The notes under the pieces: model-generated
The model's input: the letters and a program-made list of their open reading frames with translations, nothing else
Database searches by the model: none
What the model was told of the DNA's origin: nothing
From: UKL13-3 sp943369665
GTDB taxonomy: Bacteria > Bacteroidota > Bacteroidia > UKL13-3
Reading direction: 5' to 3'
Assembly (NCBI GenBank): GCA_943369665.1
Contig: CALRNX020000015.1
Span: 1 to 64,000 of the forward strand
Length of the DNA stretch: 64,000 nucleotides
Shown: positions 56,121-64,000 of the stretch, one piece after another
Position numbering within the stretch: the stretch's first letter is position 1
Layout: every line of letters begins with the position of its first letter
Position numbers and translations under genes: made by a program

Positions 56121-57698
56121 ATGACTGTAAAATCTCATCTTCAATATTTTGCCCTAAGTTTATTAAGTGCCCTATTATTCATTATCAGCTGGCAGCCTTA
56201 TTCCATCATTGTTGCATTGTTTGGAGCATTTATCCCTTTATTGGTTATTGAGAAAAAAATCAGAGCAGAACAAGGTAATGCCGGCTGGGTATTTTTCTAT
56301 GCGTTCATTACGTTTTTCACCTGGAATACTGGTTCAACTTATTGGCTTTGGAACGCTACGGTTGAAGGGGCTTATGCAGCGTTTTTAATCAATACCCTAT
56401 TGATGTGTATCCCCGTTATGGTGTATCATTTTTTTGCAAAAAAAACAGTGGCGAGTCATGCCGAATGGATCTTTAATACGGCATGGTTATCGTTTGAATA
56501 TTTGCATCATACATGGGAATTTAGCTGGCCCTGGTTATCGCTGGGCAATGCTTTTGCAGCGTTTCCATTCATGGTACAATTTTATGAACTCACCGGAGTT
56601 GTAGGGGGAAGTTTTTGGGTATTATATGCCAATATCAAAGTATTCAGGCTGATCACCAAATGGAATGAAAACAGTCAGCGTATCAATATTTCGCGAAGCA
56701 TGAACCTGATCTTTTTCATTGGATTTGCCCCTTTGTTCCTGTCATGGTATGTGTCTTCCAATTATAAACCAACGGGCATTCCAGTTAATGTAGTGGTGGT
56801 ACAGCCCAATATCGATCCATATAATGATAAGTTTGAAGGACAATCGGCAATTGAACAAACACATACAATGCTTAAACTTGCTGCAGAGGTGATGGACTCC
56901 TCGGTGCAACTTGTTTGTTTTCCGGAAACAGCTTTGCAAGGAGGACTTGATGAAAACAACCTGAACAATGAACCAAGTGTTCTATTCGTAAAAGAGTTTT
57001 TGACAAGCTATCCCAACGCTTCTATTTTAAGCGGTGCCGATTCATATAAATTTTACCCTGCCAACGAAAGAACATTTACCGCCCGTAAGTATAATGAACA
57101 ATTGTATTATGATGCATTCAATACAGCGTTACTCATTCATCCAACAAAACCAACAGCCATTTACCACAAAGCCAAACTCGTTCCCGGTGTTGAAAGCATG
57201 CCATATCAGCAAGTATTGGGTTTTCTTGGTAAGGCCGCTATCGATCTTGGTGGCACTTCGGGCAGCCTCGGGCGAAACACGGAAGCTGCAAACTTTGATA
57301 TAGGTAATACACTATGGGCGGCCCCGGTTATCTGCTACGAAAGTGTATTCGGACAATATGTAACAGATTATATTACTAAGGGTGCGGGGTTATTATGTGT
57401 TATCACCAATGATGGTTGGTGGGGTAATACCCCGGGCTACAAACAACATTTTGACTATGCGAGGTTGCGTGCAATTGAAACACGCAGGTATGTTGCACGC
57501 GCTGCCAATACAGGCATTTCAGGATTTATTGATGATAAAGGAAACGTGATCTCAAAAACGGATTGGTGGGTTCCGGCAGTGCAAAAAGCCACATTGTATT
57601 ACAACCGCACTGAAACCTTTTATGTAAAGTATGCTTGGTATATTGAGTTATTGCCAGTGCTTCTTTTCGCATTAGCAGTGTTGAGAAAAAGAAGCTAA
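56121..57698 (+). CDS. lnt: Apolipoprotein N-acyltransferase
   Basis: 525 aa from the ATG at 56121; a TTG at 56097 would add eight residues. Inner-membrane enzyme adding the third acyl chain to lipoproteins. The first 210 or so residues contain six to seven membrane segments (for example HLQYFALSLLSALLFII, FIGFAPLFLSWYV). The periplasmic nitrilase domain shows VVQPNIDPYNDKF, VCFPETAL (Glu), YHKAKLVPGVESMPY (Lys) and PVICYESVFG (Cys), the Glu-Lys-Cys triad. A last membrane helix ends LLPVLLFALAVLRKRS. Several lipoproteins in this window would be substrates. Its TAA overlaps the stop codon of the convergent next gene. Confidence 0.95.
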   Translation: MTVKSHLQYFALSLLSALLFIISWQPYSIIVALFGAFIPLLVIEKKIRAEQGNAGWVFFYAFITFFTWNTGSTYWLWNATVEGAYAAFLINTLLMCIPVMVYHFFAKKTVASHAEWIFNTAWLSFEYLHHTWEFSWPWLSLGNAFAAFPFMVQFYELTGVVGGSFWVLYANIKVFRLITKWNENSQRINISRSMNLIFFIGFAPLFLSWYVSSNYKPTGIPVNVVVVQPNIDPYNDKFEGQSAIEQTHTMLKLAAEVMDSSVQLVCFPETALQGGLDENNLNNEPSVLFVKEFLTSYPNASILSGADSYKFYPANERTFTARKYNEQLYYDAFNTALLIHPTKPTAIYHKAKLVPGVESMPYQQVLGFLGKAAIDLGGTSGSLGRNTEAANFDIGNTLWAAPVICYESVFGQYVTDYITKGAGLLCVITNDGWWGNTPGYKQHFDYARLRAIETRRYVARAANTGISGFIDDKGNVISKTDWWVPAVQKATLYYNRTETFYVKYAWYIELLPVLLFALAVLRKRS

Positions 57699-58489
57699 TC
57701 AGCAAATGCTTTTTCCACCACATCGAAAAAACTCGGATACAATGCACCCGATGCTGCAACAATCGATCGACCAAAAATGCAGTCATCACCACCTTTAAAG
57801 TCACTTACCTTTCCGCCTGCCTGTTGAACAATGAATACCCCTCCTGCTACATCCCACGGACTCAAACCATATTCAAAATATCCGTCAAACCGTCCGCAGG
57901 CAACATAAGCCAGATCAACGGCAGCACTTCCCATCCTGCGCATGCCTTGTGTATGTTTCATAAAATATTGCAAGGCATTGATATAACCTGTCATTCCATC
58001 AAAATCGTAATATGGGAAACCGGTTGCCAATAATGATTTTGAGAGGTCAGGATTTTGTTTCACCGAGATCTCATTGCCATTTAAATATGCCTTACTGCCT
58101 TCCCATGCATAAAACAATTCATGGCGATTGACTTCATACACAATACCCATCACCGGTTTTTTGTTGCGCAACAATCCGATACTGATGCTGTATACCGGAA
58201 TTTGATGAATAAAATTGGTGGTCCCGTCCAACGGATCGATCACCCACATGTATTCTTTTTCCTCGGTAGCTATGGTTTGTTCCTCCGTTATAAAACCCGC
58301 TTCCGGCAAAATTTCAGAAAGACCTTTCACCAATTTTTCTTCAGCTGTTTTATCTACATACGACACCAACTGGTTAAAGCTTTTTTCTTCCACTTTATCA
58401 TAATTAAACCCTTTGGCTTCGTTATCAATAAACGATCCCACCTGTTTGGTTAATTCGCAAGCCCGCAGGCAACTATGTTCAATATTCAT
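57695..58489 (-). CDS. Inositol monophosphatase family protein
   Basis: 264 aa from the ATG at 58489 (MNIEHSCLRACELTKQ); a TTG at 58528 would add 13 residues. Mg-dependent sugar/inositol phosphatase fold. Motif A ITEEQ and WVIDPLDGTTNFIHQ (DPLDGT, about residue 83) and motif B LSPWDVAGG are intact. Substrate could be inositol 1-phosphate, fructose 1,6-bisphosphate or PAP (CysQ-like); the length and DGTTNFIH motif favour SuhB/IMPase. The stop codon shares CTAA with the lnt stop on the other strand, so no intergenic terminator exists here. Confidence 0.92.
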   Translation of the reverse strand: MNIEHSCLRACELTKQVGSFIDNEAKGFNYDKVEEKSFNQLVSYVDKTAEEKLVKGLSEILPEAGFITEEQTIATEEKEYMWVIDPLDGTTNFIHQIPVYSISIGLLRNKKPVMGIVYEVNRHELFYAWEGSKAYLNGNEISVKQNPDLSKSLLATGFPYYDFDGMTGYINALQYFMKHTQGMRRMGSAAVDLAYVACGRFDGYFEYGLSPWDVAGGVFIVQQAGGKVSDFKGGDDCIFGRSIVAASGALYPSFFDVVEKAFAD

Positions 58490-58552
58490 GGTGCAAGTAT
58501 ACGTGATTAGTTGATTGTATATTGTCAATATCTAAATGTCATTTTTCATCAC

Positions 58553-58586
58553 AAAAAAGGTGCGACCAACAAGCCGCACCTTTTTA
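58553..58586 (-). terminator. Terminator of the 270-aa T9SS gene
   Basis: AAAAAGGTGCG / CGCACCTTTTT (about 58554-58564 with 58575-58585) with a 10-nt loop, downstream of the minus-strand stop at 58630. Also close to the 5' side of the phosphatase gene. Confidence 0.88.
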
Positions 58587-58629
58587 TATTGTTAAGCTCA
58601 ACTAAGCTAAAACACAATCAACAAAACAC

Positions 58630-59442
58630 TTAGTTAATCATAATTTTTTGAGTAGCGTTCCCTTCGGTTGTTTTGATATTGAGTAAATAAACACCTTTGG
58701 CCAGTTGGCTAATATCAAATGATTTGTCAACCTGTCCTTTTGCTTCTTCACCGGCAAACAATTCAGTTGTGTGTTTACCATCAATGCTCATTAAGGTAAT
58801 AGCAATTGGAGATGGATATTTAATATCAAATCTTACATTCAATTGATCAGATGTTGGATTTGGATACACTTTAAACGATACATCGTTGCCTAGTTTATTT
58901 AAACCGGTAAGTGCCGGTGTCAATTGAACCGAGTGTGTAAAGATGGCATCACCGGTACTACCTCCATCACTATTCGTTTCATTAATAAACAATTGAAGTG
59001 TCACATTACCTGAAGCAGGGGCTGTCCACTTAGCCGACCATTCTGCATGACCACCGGAAACTGCTGTTCCACTTGATGTATGTGTAAGGTATGTACCAAA
59101 CTTTTGCACCTTGGTATCGCCCGAATTTTTTGCCAATGATCCGGATGTTGCAGACAACGCAAAACCAACTTTTGCTGAAGTAGCATGTTTACCGAATGTA
59201 ACAGTATACTGGGTATTGGCTACGTAACTTGTAACCGGGTTGCCTGAACCATCGGTTACCACCAACGAAACATCGGCACTGGTTTGGGCAGCACCACCAT
59301 CGCTATGGCATCCGCCTTGTGCACAAGTGCTGGCGCCTGGAGCCCCGGTCGAGCTCGAGTATAGATTTCCATCGTTCATAAATAACATTCCCACCATTGA
59401 GAGGGAAGTAAGTGCAGCAAAAGAAAGTAGTATTTTTTTCAT
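58630..59442 (-). CDS. Secreted T9SS protein with choice-of-anchor V type (reelin-like) domain
   Basis: 270 aa from the ATG at 59442; a TTG start at 59481 would precede the signal peptide by 13 residues. The mature N-terminus has STGAPGASTCAQGGCHSDGG, a pattern of the choice-of-anchor V domain family, with CxxxxCH that resembles but is not a canonical CxxCH haem site. A beta-sandwich (about 55-185, ending THSVQLTPAL) follows, then a type A sorting tail from about 200 (VYPNPTSDQLNVRF ... ATQKIMIN). Surface-exposed; function unknown. Own terminator. Confidence 0.85.
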   Translation of the reverse strand: MKKILLSFAALTSLSMVGMLFMNDGNLYSSSTGAPGASTCAQGGCHSDGGAAQTSADVSLVVTDGSGNPVTSYVANTQYTVTFGKHATSAKVGFALSATSGSLAKNSGDTKVQKFGTYLTHTSSGTAVSGGHAEWSAKWTAPASGNVTLQLFINETNSDGGSTGDAIFTHSVQLTPALTGLNKLGNDVSFKVYPNPTSDQLNVRFDIKYPSPIAITLMSIDGKHTTELFAGEEAKGQVDKSFDISQLAKGVYLLNIKTTEGNATQKIMIN

Positions 59443-59524
59443 CGTAATATTTTTAGGTGTTTGATAAAGCAAGATATGCAAAATATATATTTGGTTGCAC
59501 CCGGCTGCTACATTAATTTTTACC

Positions 59525-60598
59525 TTAATCCGTTTCTTTACTGATCACATTTTGATTGTACCCTCTCCACTTTTCCAACACACCGGCAAAATCGGCAGGT
59601 AAAGGTGATTCAAAATACATCTCCTTTCCAGTTGTTGGATGCACGAATCCTAATGACCGTGCGTGTAATGCCTGGCGAGGCATAATGGTAAAACAATTAT
59701 CAATAAACTGCTTGTATTTGGTAAAAGTTGTGCCTTTTAAGATTCTGTCGCCACCATATGTGCTATCCGAAAACAGCGAATGGCCGATATGCTTCATATG
59801 AACCCGGATCTGGTGTGTACGTCCGGTTTCCAATTTACATTCAATTAGGGTCACATAATTTAATCGCTCCAATACTTTATAATGTGTTACACTCCATTTT
59901 CCTTTTTCCTTATCCTCCTCAGGAAACATGGTGAATACTCTTCTGTCATATGAACTGCGGCCAATATAACCTGTTACCGTTCCTTCAGGTTCTTCGAAAT
60001 CGCCCCAGGCCAATGCGATATACGAACGGTTGATGGTATGGTGAAAAAACTGTTTGGCTAAATGAGTCATTGCCAACTCGTTTTTGGCAACAACCAATAA
60101 TCCACTTGTATCTTTATCGATGCGGTGAACCAAACCGGGGCGAATATTTCCTTCTTTGGCAAATGAAGTATCTTTTAAATGCCAGGCCAGGGCATTGACC
60201 AATGTACCCGAAACATTATTATAACCCGGATGTACAACCATTCCTGCCACTTTATTCACGATCAGCAAATCGTCATCTTCGTACACAATATCCAACGGAA
60301 TTTCTTCGGGAACAATGGTATCGTTATCCTTTGGCGGATGAGGCAATACAATTGAAATAACATCAAATGGTTTTACTTTATAACTCGATTTTACCGCTTT
60401 GTCGTTTACCAAAATACTGCCTGTATCTGCTGCATATTGTATTTTGGTGCGGCTCGCATTTTGCATTTTGTGCATCAAATATTTATCAATGCGCAACAAT
60501 GCCTGCCCTTTATCGCAAACGATCCGATGATGCTCAAATAAATCCTGTTCGGCAGCCTCTTCTGTTTCTTCTATCTCTTCTTCGTTGTAAGTGTTCAT
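59525..60598 (-). CDS. rluD: 23S rRNA pseudouridine synthase, RluD/RluA family
   Basis: 357 aa. An acidic N-terminal extension (YNEEEIEETEEAAEQDLFE, about 1-22) precedes an S4 RNA-binding domain (LLRIDKYLMHKM, SILVNDKAVKSSYKVKPFD) and the catalytic domain with VHRIDKDTSGLLVVAKN (catalytic Asp near 160), KLETGRTHQIRVHM and GHSLFSDSTYGG. RluD modifies helix 69 of 23S rRNA; RluA/RluC cannot be strictly excluded by eye. The cyclase-family gene lies 3 nt upstream on the same strand, so they form an operon. Confidence 0.92.
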   Translation of the reverse strand: MNTYNEEEIEETEEAAEQDLFEHHRIVCDKGQALLRIDKYLMHKMQNASRTKIQYAADTGSILVNDKAVKSSYKVKPFDVISIVLPHPPKDNDTIVPEEIPLDIVYEDDDLLIVNKVAGMVVHPGYNNVSGTLVNALAWHLKDTSFAKEGNIRPGLVHRIDKDTSGLLVVAKNELAMTHLAKQFFHHTINRSYIALAWGDFEEPEGTVTGYIGRSSYDRRVFTMFPEEDKEKGKWSVTHYKVLERLNYVTLIECKLETGRTHQIRVHMKHIGHSLFSDSTYGGDRILKGTTFTKYKQFIDNCFTIMPRQALHARSLGFVHPTTGKEMYFESPLPADFAGVLEKWRGYNQNVISKETD

Positions 60599-60601
60599 TG
60601 T

Positions 60602-61333
60602 TTAATGTATAGCGTATAAAATGGGTTTGCTTGGGCTGGCATCAGTTTCCAATGATGCAATTTGAATATTGAGTAAATATACTCCATCCGCGATTGTATC
60701 GGGTACAAAGATCATTTCGGTAATGGTAGCATCCAAACGTGGATTTGAAGGGTAATTCCAAAAAGCATGGTGAGCAGAAAGAGCTCCTCCATCTTCCTCA
60801 GGATCCACTGATGGCAGATCAATTAATAAATGTTTGACGTTACGTTTTGCCAGTTCTTGACATAAAGCCGGCTCAAGATAAACCGGATCGTTTCCGGAAT
60901 AATTGCGTGTGCATTTATCATCCGAATTCGGAGATGTTCTGATCACGATGCTTTCTGTATTTTTATGCAACAACGGCTCAACCAAATTCAGTGTTACCAT
61001 ATTGTTTTCGGGAACAATTGTTATAACCTGTGCTATCGAAAAAAACTGCTTTAACGTTTGGTTGATGGTAATTTTTTGGCGGCTGATATGACCAACACAT
61101 TCGGTATGTGTTCCGTTTCCATGTGCATTGATCAATAAATTTTCACAGTTCACGCTTCCTCCTCTTGCCACCGAACCCACAAATCCACCCGCTTCAAAGG
61201 GTTTAAATTCAGGATTTTGAATACCAAAGGCATTCGGATTTTGTGAACCTGAATGCATTGGGATCGAAATATCTAAAGGCCGGCTTAAATCTACCATTAG
61301 CTTTTTTTGTTGGTGCTCAATAATTGCAAGCAT
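60602..61333 (-). CDS. Cyclase family protein (kynurenine formamidase-like)
   Basis: 243 aa from the ATG at 61333; a TTG at 61360 would add nine residues. The Cyclase/PF04199 fold is shown by the metal-binding motif HGNGTHTECVGH, the preceding ENLLIN strand, and LLIDLPSVDPEEDGGALSAHHAFW. Members hydrolyse N-formylkynurenine or other amide/ester bonds using Zn or Mn; the specific substrate is not evident and no tryptophan-catabolism genes are nearby. First gene of a pair with rluD; divergent from the histidine kinase with a 47-nt gap. Confidence 0.88.
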   Translation of the reverse strand: MLAIIEHQQKKLMVDLSRPLDISIPMHSGSQNPNAFGIQNPEFKPFEAGGFVGSVARGGSVNCENLLINAHGNGTHTECVGHISRQKITINQTLKQFFSIAQVITIVPENNMVTLNLVEPLLHKNTESIVIRTSPNSDDKCTRNYSGNDPVYLEPALCQELAKRNVKHLLIDLPSVDPEEDGGALSAHHAFWNYPSNPRLDATITEMIFVPDTIADGVYLLNIQIASLETDASPSKPILYAIH

Positions 61334-61380
61334 ACTAGCGTTATTCAATAATTGTTGCAATATCTATATATTCGAGCAAT

Positions 61381-62532
61381 ATGCGGTTGTATGAACAAAA
61401 AATATGGTGGAAACGAACCCTGTTTATCATAGCGATAGGTATCGGTATTTTTTCACTTTGGTATACCCAACAATTGGTAGACAAACTTGCCAAACAGGAA
61501 GAGCAAAAGGTATTATTATGGGCTAATGCCACCAAGCAATTGGTGCAGGCCGAAGGCGACTTTACTTTTTTATTGGATATCATTAAAGATAACGAAACCA
61601 TTCCTGTGATACTGGTTGATGATAAAGGTGAAATTATTGCTCACCGTAATCTCGATTCTACCAAAGTAAATAAGCATGAATACCTCAAACAACAATTGGT
61701 ATTAATGGTGGAACAACACGAACCAATTCCAATTTTATACGATGAAACCAACAAACGTTTCAATTACTTGTATTACAAAAATTCGATTATCCTCAATCAA
61801 CTTAAACAATACCCATACTACCAGCTTTCTGTAATCGGCATTTTCATCCTGGTTGCCTACCTGGCATTCAGTTCTTCGCGCAGAGCCGAACAAAATCAGG
61901 TATGGGTGGGCATGAGCAAAGAAACGGCACATCAATTGGGGACACCTATTTCATCACTAATGGGATGGATCAACCTGATTCGAGAAACCGATAAGGTGCA
62001 CCAGGAAGAACTTTTGCTGGAACTCGAAAAAGATGTGAAGCGGCTAGAACTTATTACGGAGCGTTTCTCCAAAATCGGATCGGCTCCCAAACTTGAAACT
62101 GAAATTGTTGACAATGTATTGCAGGACAGCATCAACTATTTGAAAGTGCGTACGTCTAACAGAGTTACATTTAACTTAGAGCGCAATGAAGATGAACTTA
62201 CCGCTCAAATGAATGTTCCCTTGTTTGAATGGGTTATCGAAAATATTTGCAAAAATGCAATTGATGCAATGAATGGCGAAGGAACGATAACCATGGTCAC
62301 AAAAGCCTTTGGCGATTCTGTTACCATCGACATTACAGATACAGGAAAAGGGATCTCTCCAGCCAAATTGAAAACTGTATTCAAACCCGGATACACAACC
62401 AAAAAACGCGGTTGGGGTTTAGGATTATCACTAGCCAAACGTATTGTTGAAGATTACCACCGCGGAAAGATCTTTGTGAAAAATTCAGAGGTAAATAAAG
62501 GAACTACTTTCAGGATTATTTTGCAGGCTTAA
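61381..62532 (+). CDS. Orphan sensor histidine kinase
   Basis: 383 aa inner-membrane kinase. Membrane helices at about 13-29 and 142-163 enclose a short periplasmic sensor of roughly 110 residues (WANATKQLVQAEGDF ... IPVILVDDKGEIIAHRN). The H box GMSKETAHQLGTPISSL holds the phosphoacceptor His. N box ENICKNAIDAM, G1 DTGKGI and G2 RGWGLGLSLAKRIV make a complete HATPase domain. The H box with AHQLGTP is typical of a Bacteroidota kinase group. No response regulator is adjacent, so the partner is unknown. The gene shares a short divergent promoter region with the cyclase gene. Confidence 0.93.
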   Translation: MRLYEQKIWWKRTLFIIAIGIGIFSLWYTQQLVDKLAKQEEQKVLLWANATKQLVQAEGDFTFLLDIIKDNETIPVILVDDKGEIIAHRNLDSTKVNKHEYLKQQLVLMVEQHEPIPILYDETNKRFNYLYYKNSIILNQLKQYPYYQLSVIGIFILVAYLAFSSSRRAEQNQVWVGMSKETAHQLGTPISSLMGWINLIRETDKVHQEELLLELEKDVKRLELITERFSKIGSAPKLETEIVDNVLQDSINYLKVRTSNRVTFNLERNEDELTAQMNVPLFEWVIENICKNAIDAMNGEGTITMVTKAFGDSVTIDITDTGKGISPAKLKTVFKPGYTTKKRGWGLGLSLAKRIVEDYHRGKIFVKNSEVNKGTTFRIILQA

Positions 62533-62627
62533 TCTTCTCATAAAAGGTTGCCGCAAACTCATAAATTATACTAATCATTTTTAGAATCTACGAAAACCCA
62601 AAGCATATGAATGGATGGAAGGCATAA

Positions 62628-62658
62628 AAAAAGAGGAACCCTGCCGGATTCCTCTTTT
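62628..62658 (-). terminator. Terminator of the T9SS hydrolase-like gene
   Basis: AAAAGAGGAA (62629-62638) with TTCCTCTTTT (62649-62658), an inner CC/GG pair and, on the minus strand, a seven-T tail. It may also stop the kinase transcript from the other side. Confidence 0.88.
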
Positions 62659-62678
62659 ACTTTATTGTTAAATGCAGT

Positions 62679-64000
62679 TTAGTTTACGATAACTCTTTTC
62701 ACAGCGCTTCTGCCATCTGCATATTTTACTGATAAAAAGTACACACCTTGTTTCAGTGATGATATATCTAATTTTACACTCATTGATTTAGCATCGCTGG
62801 TTAATACCTCGCGACCCATCATATCCACCATGCTCACTGATTGCATTGCAACGGGGATCGAAATATTCAATTCCGATGTTGCCGGATTAGGATAAACAGA
62901 TAATTGACTGGTCAACGAAGCTGTTTCTTTTACTCCGACAAAGTTTACCAAATCAAATTGTACGGCAATACGTGGCGCAACAAAATTTACCACAGTATCA
63001 ATATATGCCTTGCCTTTTGCGGCACTCATTAAAGGATTCGTTAAGAAAGAAATAGAGTCAGCAGCTGCACCATTTGCCGGTACAGGTATTCCATAAAATG
63101 ATCCTGATGTTTGTGCCTGTACTGTTGGTCTATCCCACCATTCCCAAGGTGCACCATCAACAGAAACGGCAGTATTAAATGGATACAAGTTTTTAACACC
63201 TCCACTTAGTTCTAGAGCTTTTAACGAATAAGAATCAGTATACACTGCCGCATTAATTTTAGCATTTACACCCAATGCATTAGCCGCAGGAATGACATCA
63301 CCGGCACCGGATGCATTGGGAATTACAGTTACCCCTGTTGTTGGCACAACAACATTACCCGTATTATAAGGAGCAAATACATCTGTTTTTACGTGCAATC
63401 CTACCACCGGTAAACTGCTTGCTTCAAGCCATGCCAAATCACCCATAGCGCCCCCATAATTAAAGATCATATGAGCATTACCAGAAACAGCCGGGTCTCC
63501 TGAATAATTATAATAATATGGATACGAAGGAAGTGCCAATCCTCCTATTCCTTTCCAATCGCCTAAAGTATCTACGTTTACCATTGGAGATGCATCAGCT
63601 CCCCTCATAAATTTAATATTATCTTCGATTTCAGATCTTCTGTCTATTGATCCCAATGCAAGGGCAACATACCCACCTGTACCTTGTCCACCTACGATTA
63701 TTTTAGATGTATCAATGCCATAAGTGTTTGCATTGATTCTTAAAAAACGAATACAGTTTGTTACGTCCTGTGCAGCCCTGTAGGTAGCTTTTAATAATTG
63801 TTCGGTAGCAACTTCAGCTACTGTAGCTTGAGGATTCCAACCCAGGCGATAGTTCATTGCAACGGCTACATATCCTTTTTTAGCCAAACGAGTGCACATT
63901 TCAACAACAGCACTATCGTCTTTACTCCCGGTAGCTTGTCTATTTACAATTGCTGGCAAATAACTTCCTGTATGTGCAATAATTACAACCGGACGTTTAA
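62679..64000 (-). CDS. T9SS-exported alpha/beta-hydrolase-fold protein lacking the nucleophile serine (5' end outside window)
   Basis: The frame stays open to the right edge (KRPVVIIAHTGSYLPAIV at the visible start), so the N-terminus with its signal peptide is missing; about 440 residues are visible. The visible fold is like carboxylesterases/BD-FAE: AHTGSYLPA (oxyanion-hole region), KKGYVAVAMNYRLGW, DVTNCIRFLRINANTYGID and the elbow VGGQGTGGYVALALG. In active enzymes the elbow is GxSxG; here Gly replaces Ser, so ordinary esterase activity is not expected. A WEWWDRP segment follows, and the protein ends in a type A sorting tail (about the last 75 residues, VYPNPATSELNISIP ... AVKRVIVN). Confidence 0.85.
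   Translation of the reverse strand, partial: KRPVVIIAHTGSYLPAIVNRQATGSKDDSAVVEMCTRLAKKGYVAVAMNYRLGWNPQATVAEVATEQLLKATYRAAQDVTNCIRFLRINANTYGIDTSKIIVGGQGTGGYVALALGSIDRRSEIEDNIKFMRGADASPMVNVDTLGDWKGIGGLALPSYPYYYNYSGDPAVSGNAHMIFNYGGAMGDLAWLEASSLPVVGLHVKTDVFAPYNTGNVVVPTTGVTVIPNASGAGDVIPAANALGVNAKINAAVYTDSYSLKALELSGGVKNLYPFNTAVSVDGAPWEWWDRPTVQAQTSGSFYGIPVPANGAAADSISFLTNPLMSAAKGKAYIDTVVNFVAPRIAVQFDLVNFVGVKETASLTSQLSVYPNPATSELNISIPVAMQSVSMVDMMGREVLTSDAKSMSVKLDISSLKQGVYFLSVKYADGRSAVKRVIVN

Noticed and set aside
55917..56144. 75-codon minus-strand frame before lnt
   Set aside because: It overlaps the lnt start and a hairpin-rich region; no homology features, and the sequence looks like structured non-coding DNA.

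Overview
The window is one contiguous stretch of an aerobic Bacteroidota chromosome. Several markers agree on this: at least five proteins plus one clipped C-terminus carry type IX secretion (T9SS) type A sorting tails; a PorV/PorQ-family barrel is present; panC is divergent from a short GT5 protein followed by a DUF4270 lipoprotein; SpmA/SpmB and 2-oxoacid dehydrogenase E1 alpha/beta are fused; DUF3127 and DUF1573 proteins occur; and several promoters match the Bacteroidota pattern TTTG - about 18-21 nt - TAnnTTTG. Order and genus cannot be fixed from sequence alone.

Region 1 (1-17.7 kb) is a tandem array of giant secreted proteins. It begins with the last codons of an upstream paralogue, followed by a 2560-aa and a 3081-aa protein. 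Both are built from a repeating unit of about 460 residues (two BNR-associated beta-sandwich-like domains plus one GEVED domain). The two differ in their N-terminal heads and share nearly the same C-terminus and 3' untranslated hairpins.

Region 2 (17.8-47.2 kb) is mostly housekeeping: a DEAD-box helicase, a LutB-like Fe-S protein with panC, the GT5-DUF4270-DAHP synthase-glmS run, superoxide dismutase, tadA, aspS, an SpmAB fusion, a DUF3127 SSB-like protein, cysS, an M28 peptidase or glutaminyl cyclase, a fused E1 dehydrogenase, two DUF1573 proteins, alanine dehydrogenase, an alpha/beta hydrolase and sucA. A probable small RNA lies between tadA and aspS.

Region 3 (47.2-56 kb) is accessory and surface-related. 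A 1469-aa T9SS protein follows sucA, and a second diverged copy of the sucA 3' end sits on its far side, so the gene is bracketed by direct repeats as in an integration at a gene 3' end. Then come a beta-barrel protein, a small inverted-repeat-bounded segment, and a PorV/PorQ-like gene translationally coupled to a propeller-type lipoprotein.

Region 4 (56-64 kb) holds lnt, an inositol-monophosphatase-family gene whose stop codon overlaps that of lnt, a small T9SS protein with a choice-of-anchor V type domain, an rluD-cyclase pair, an orphan histidine kinase and, running off the right edge, a T9SS-exported alpha/beta-hydrolase-fold protein whose nucleophile elbow lacks serine.

No tRNA, rRNA, CRISPR array, intact insertion sequence, phage or named defence system was recognised. 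The most unusual items are the sucA 3'-end duplication, the small RNA candidate, the modular giant array with its shared 3' ends, and the serine-less hydrolase.
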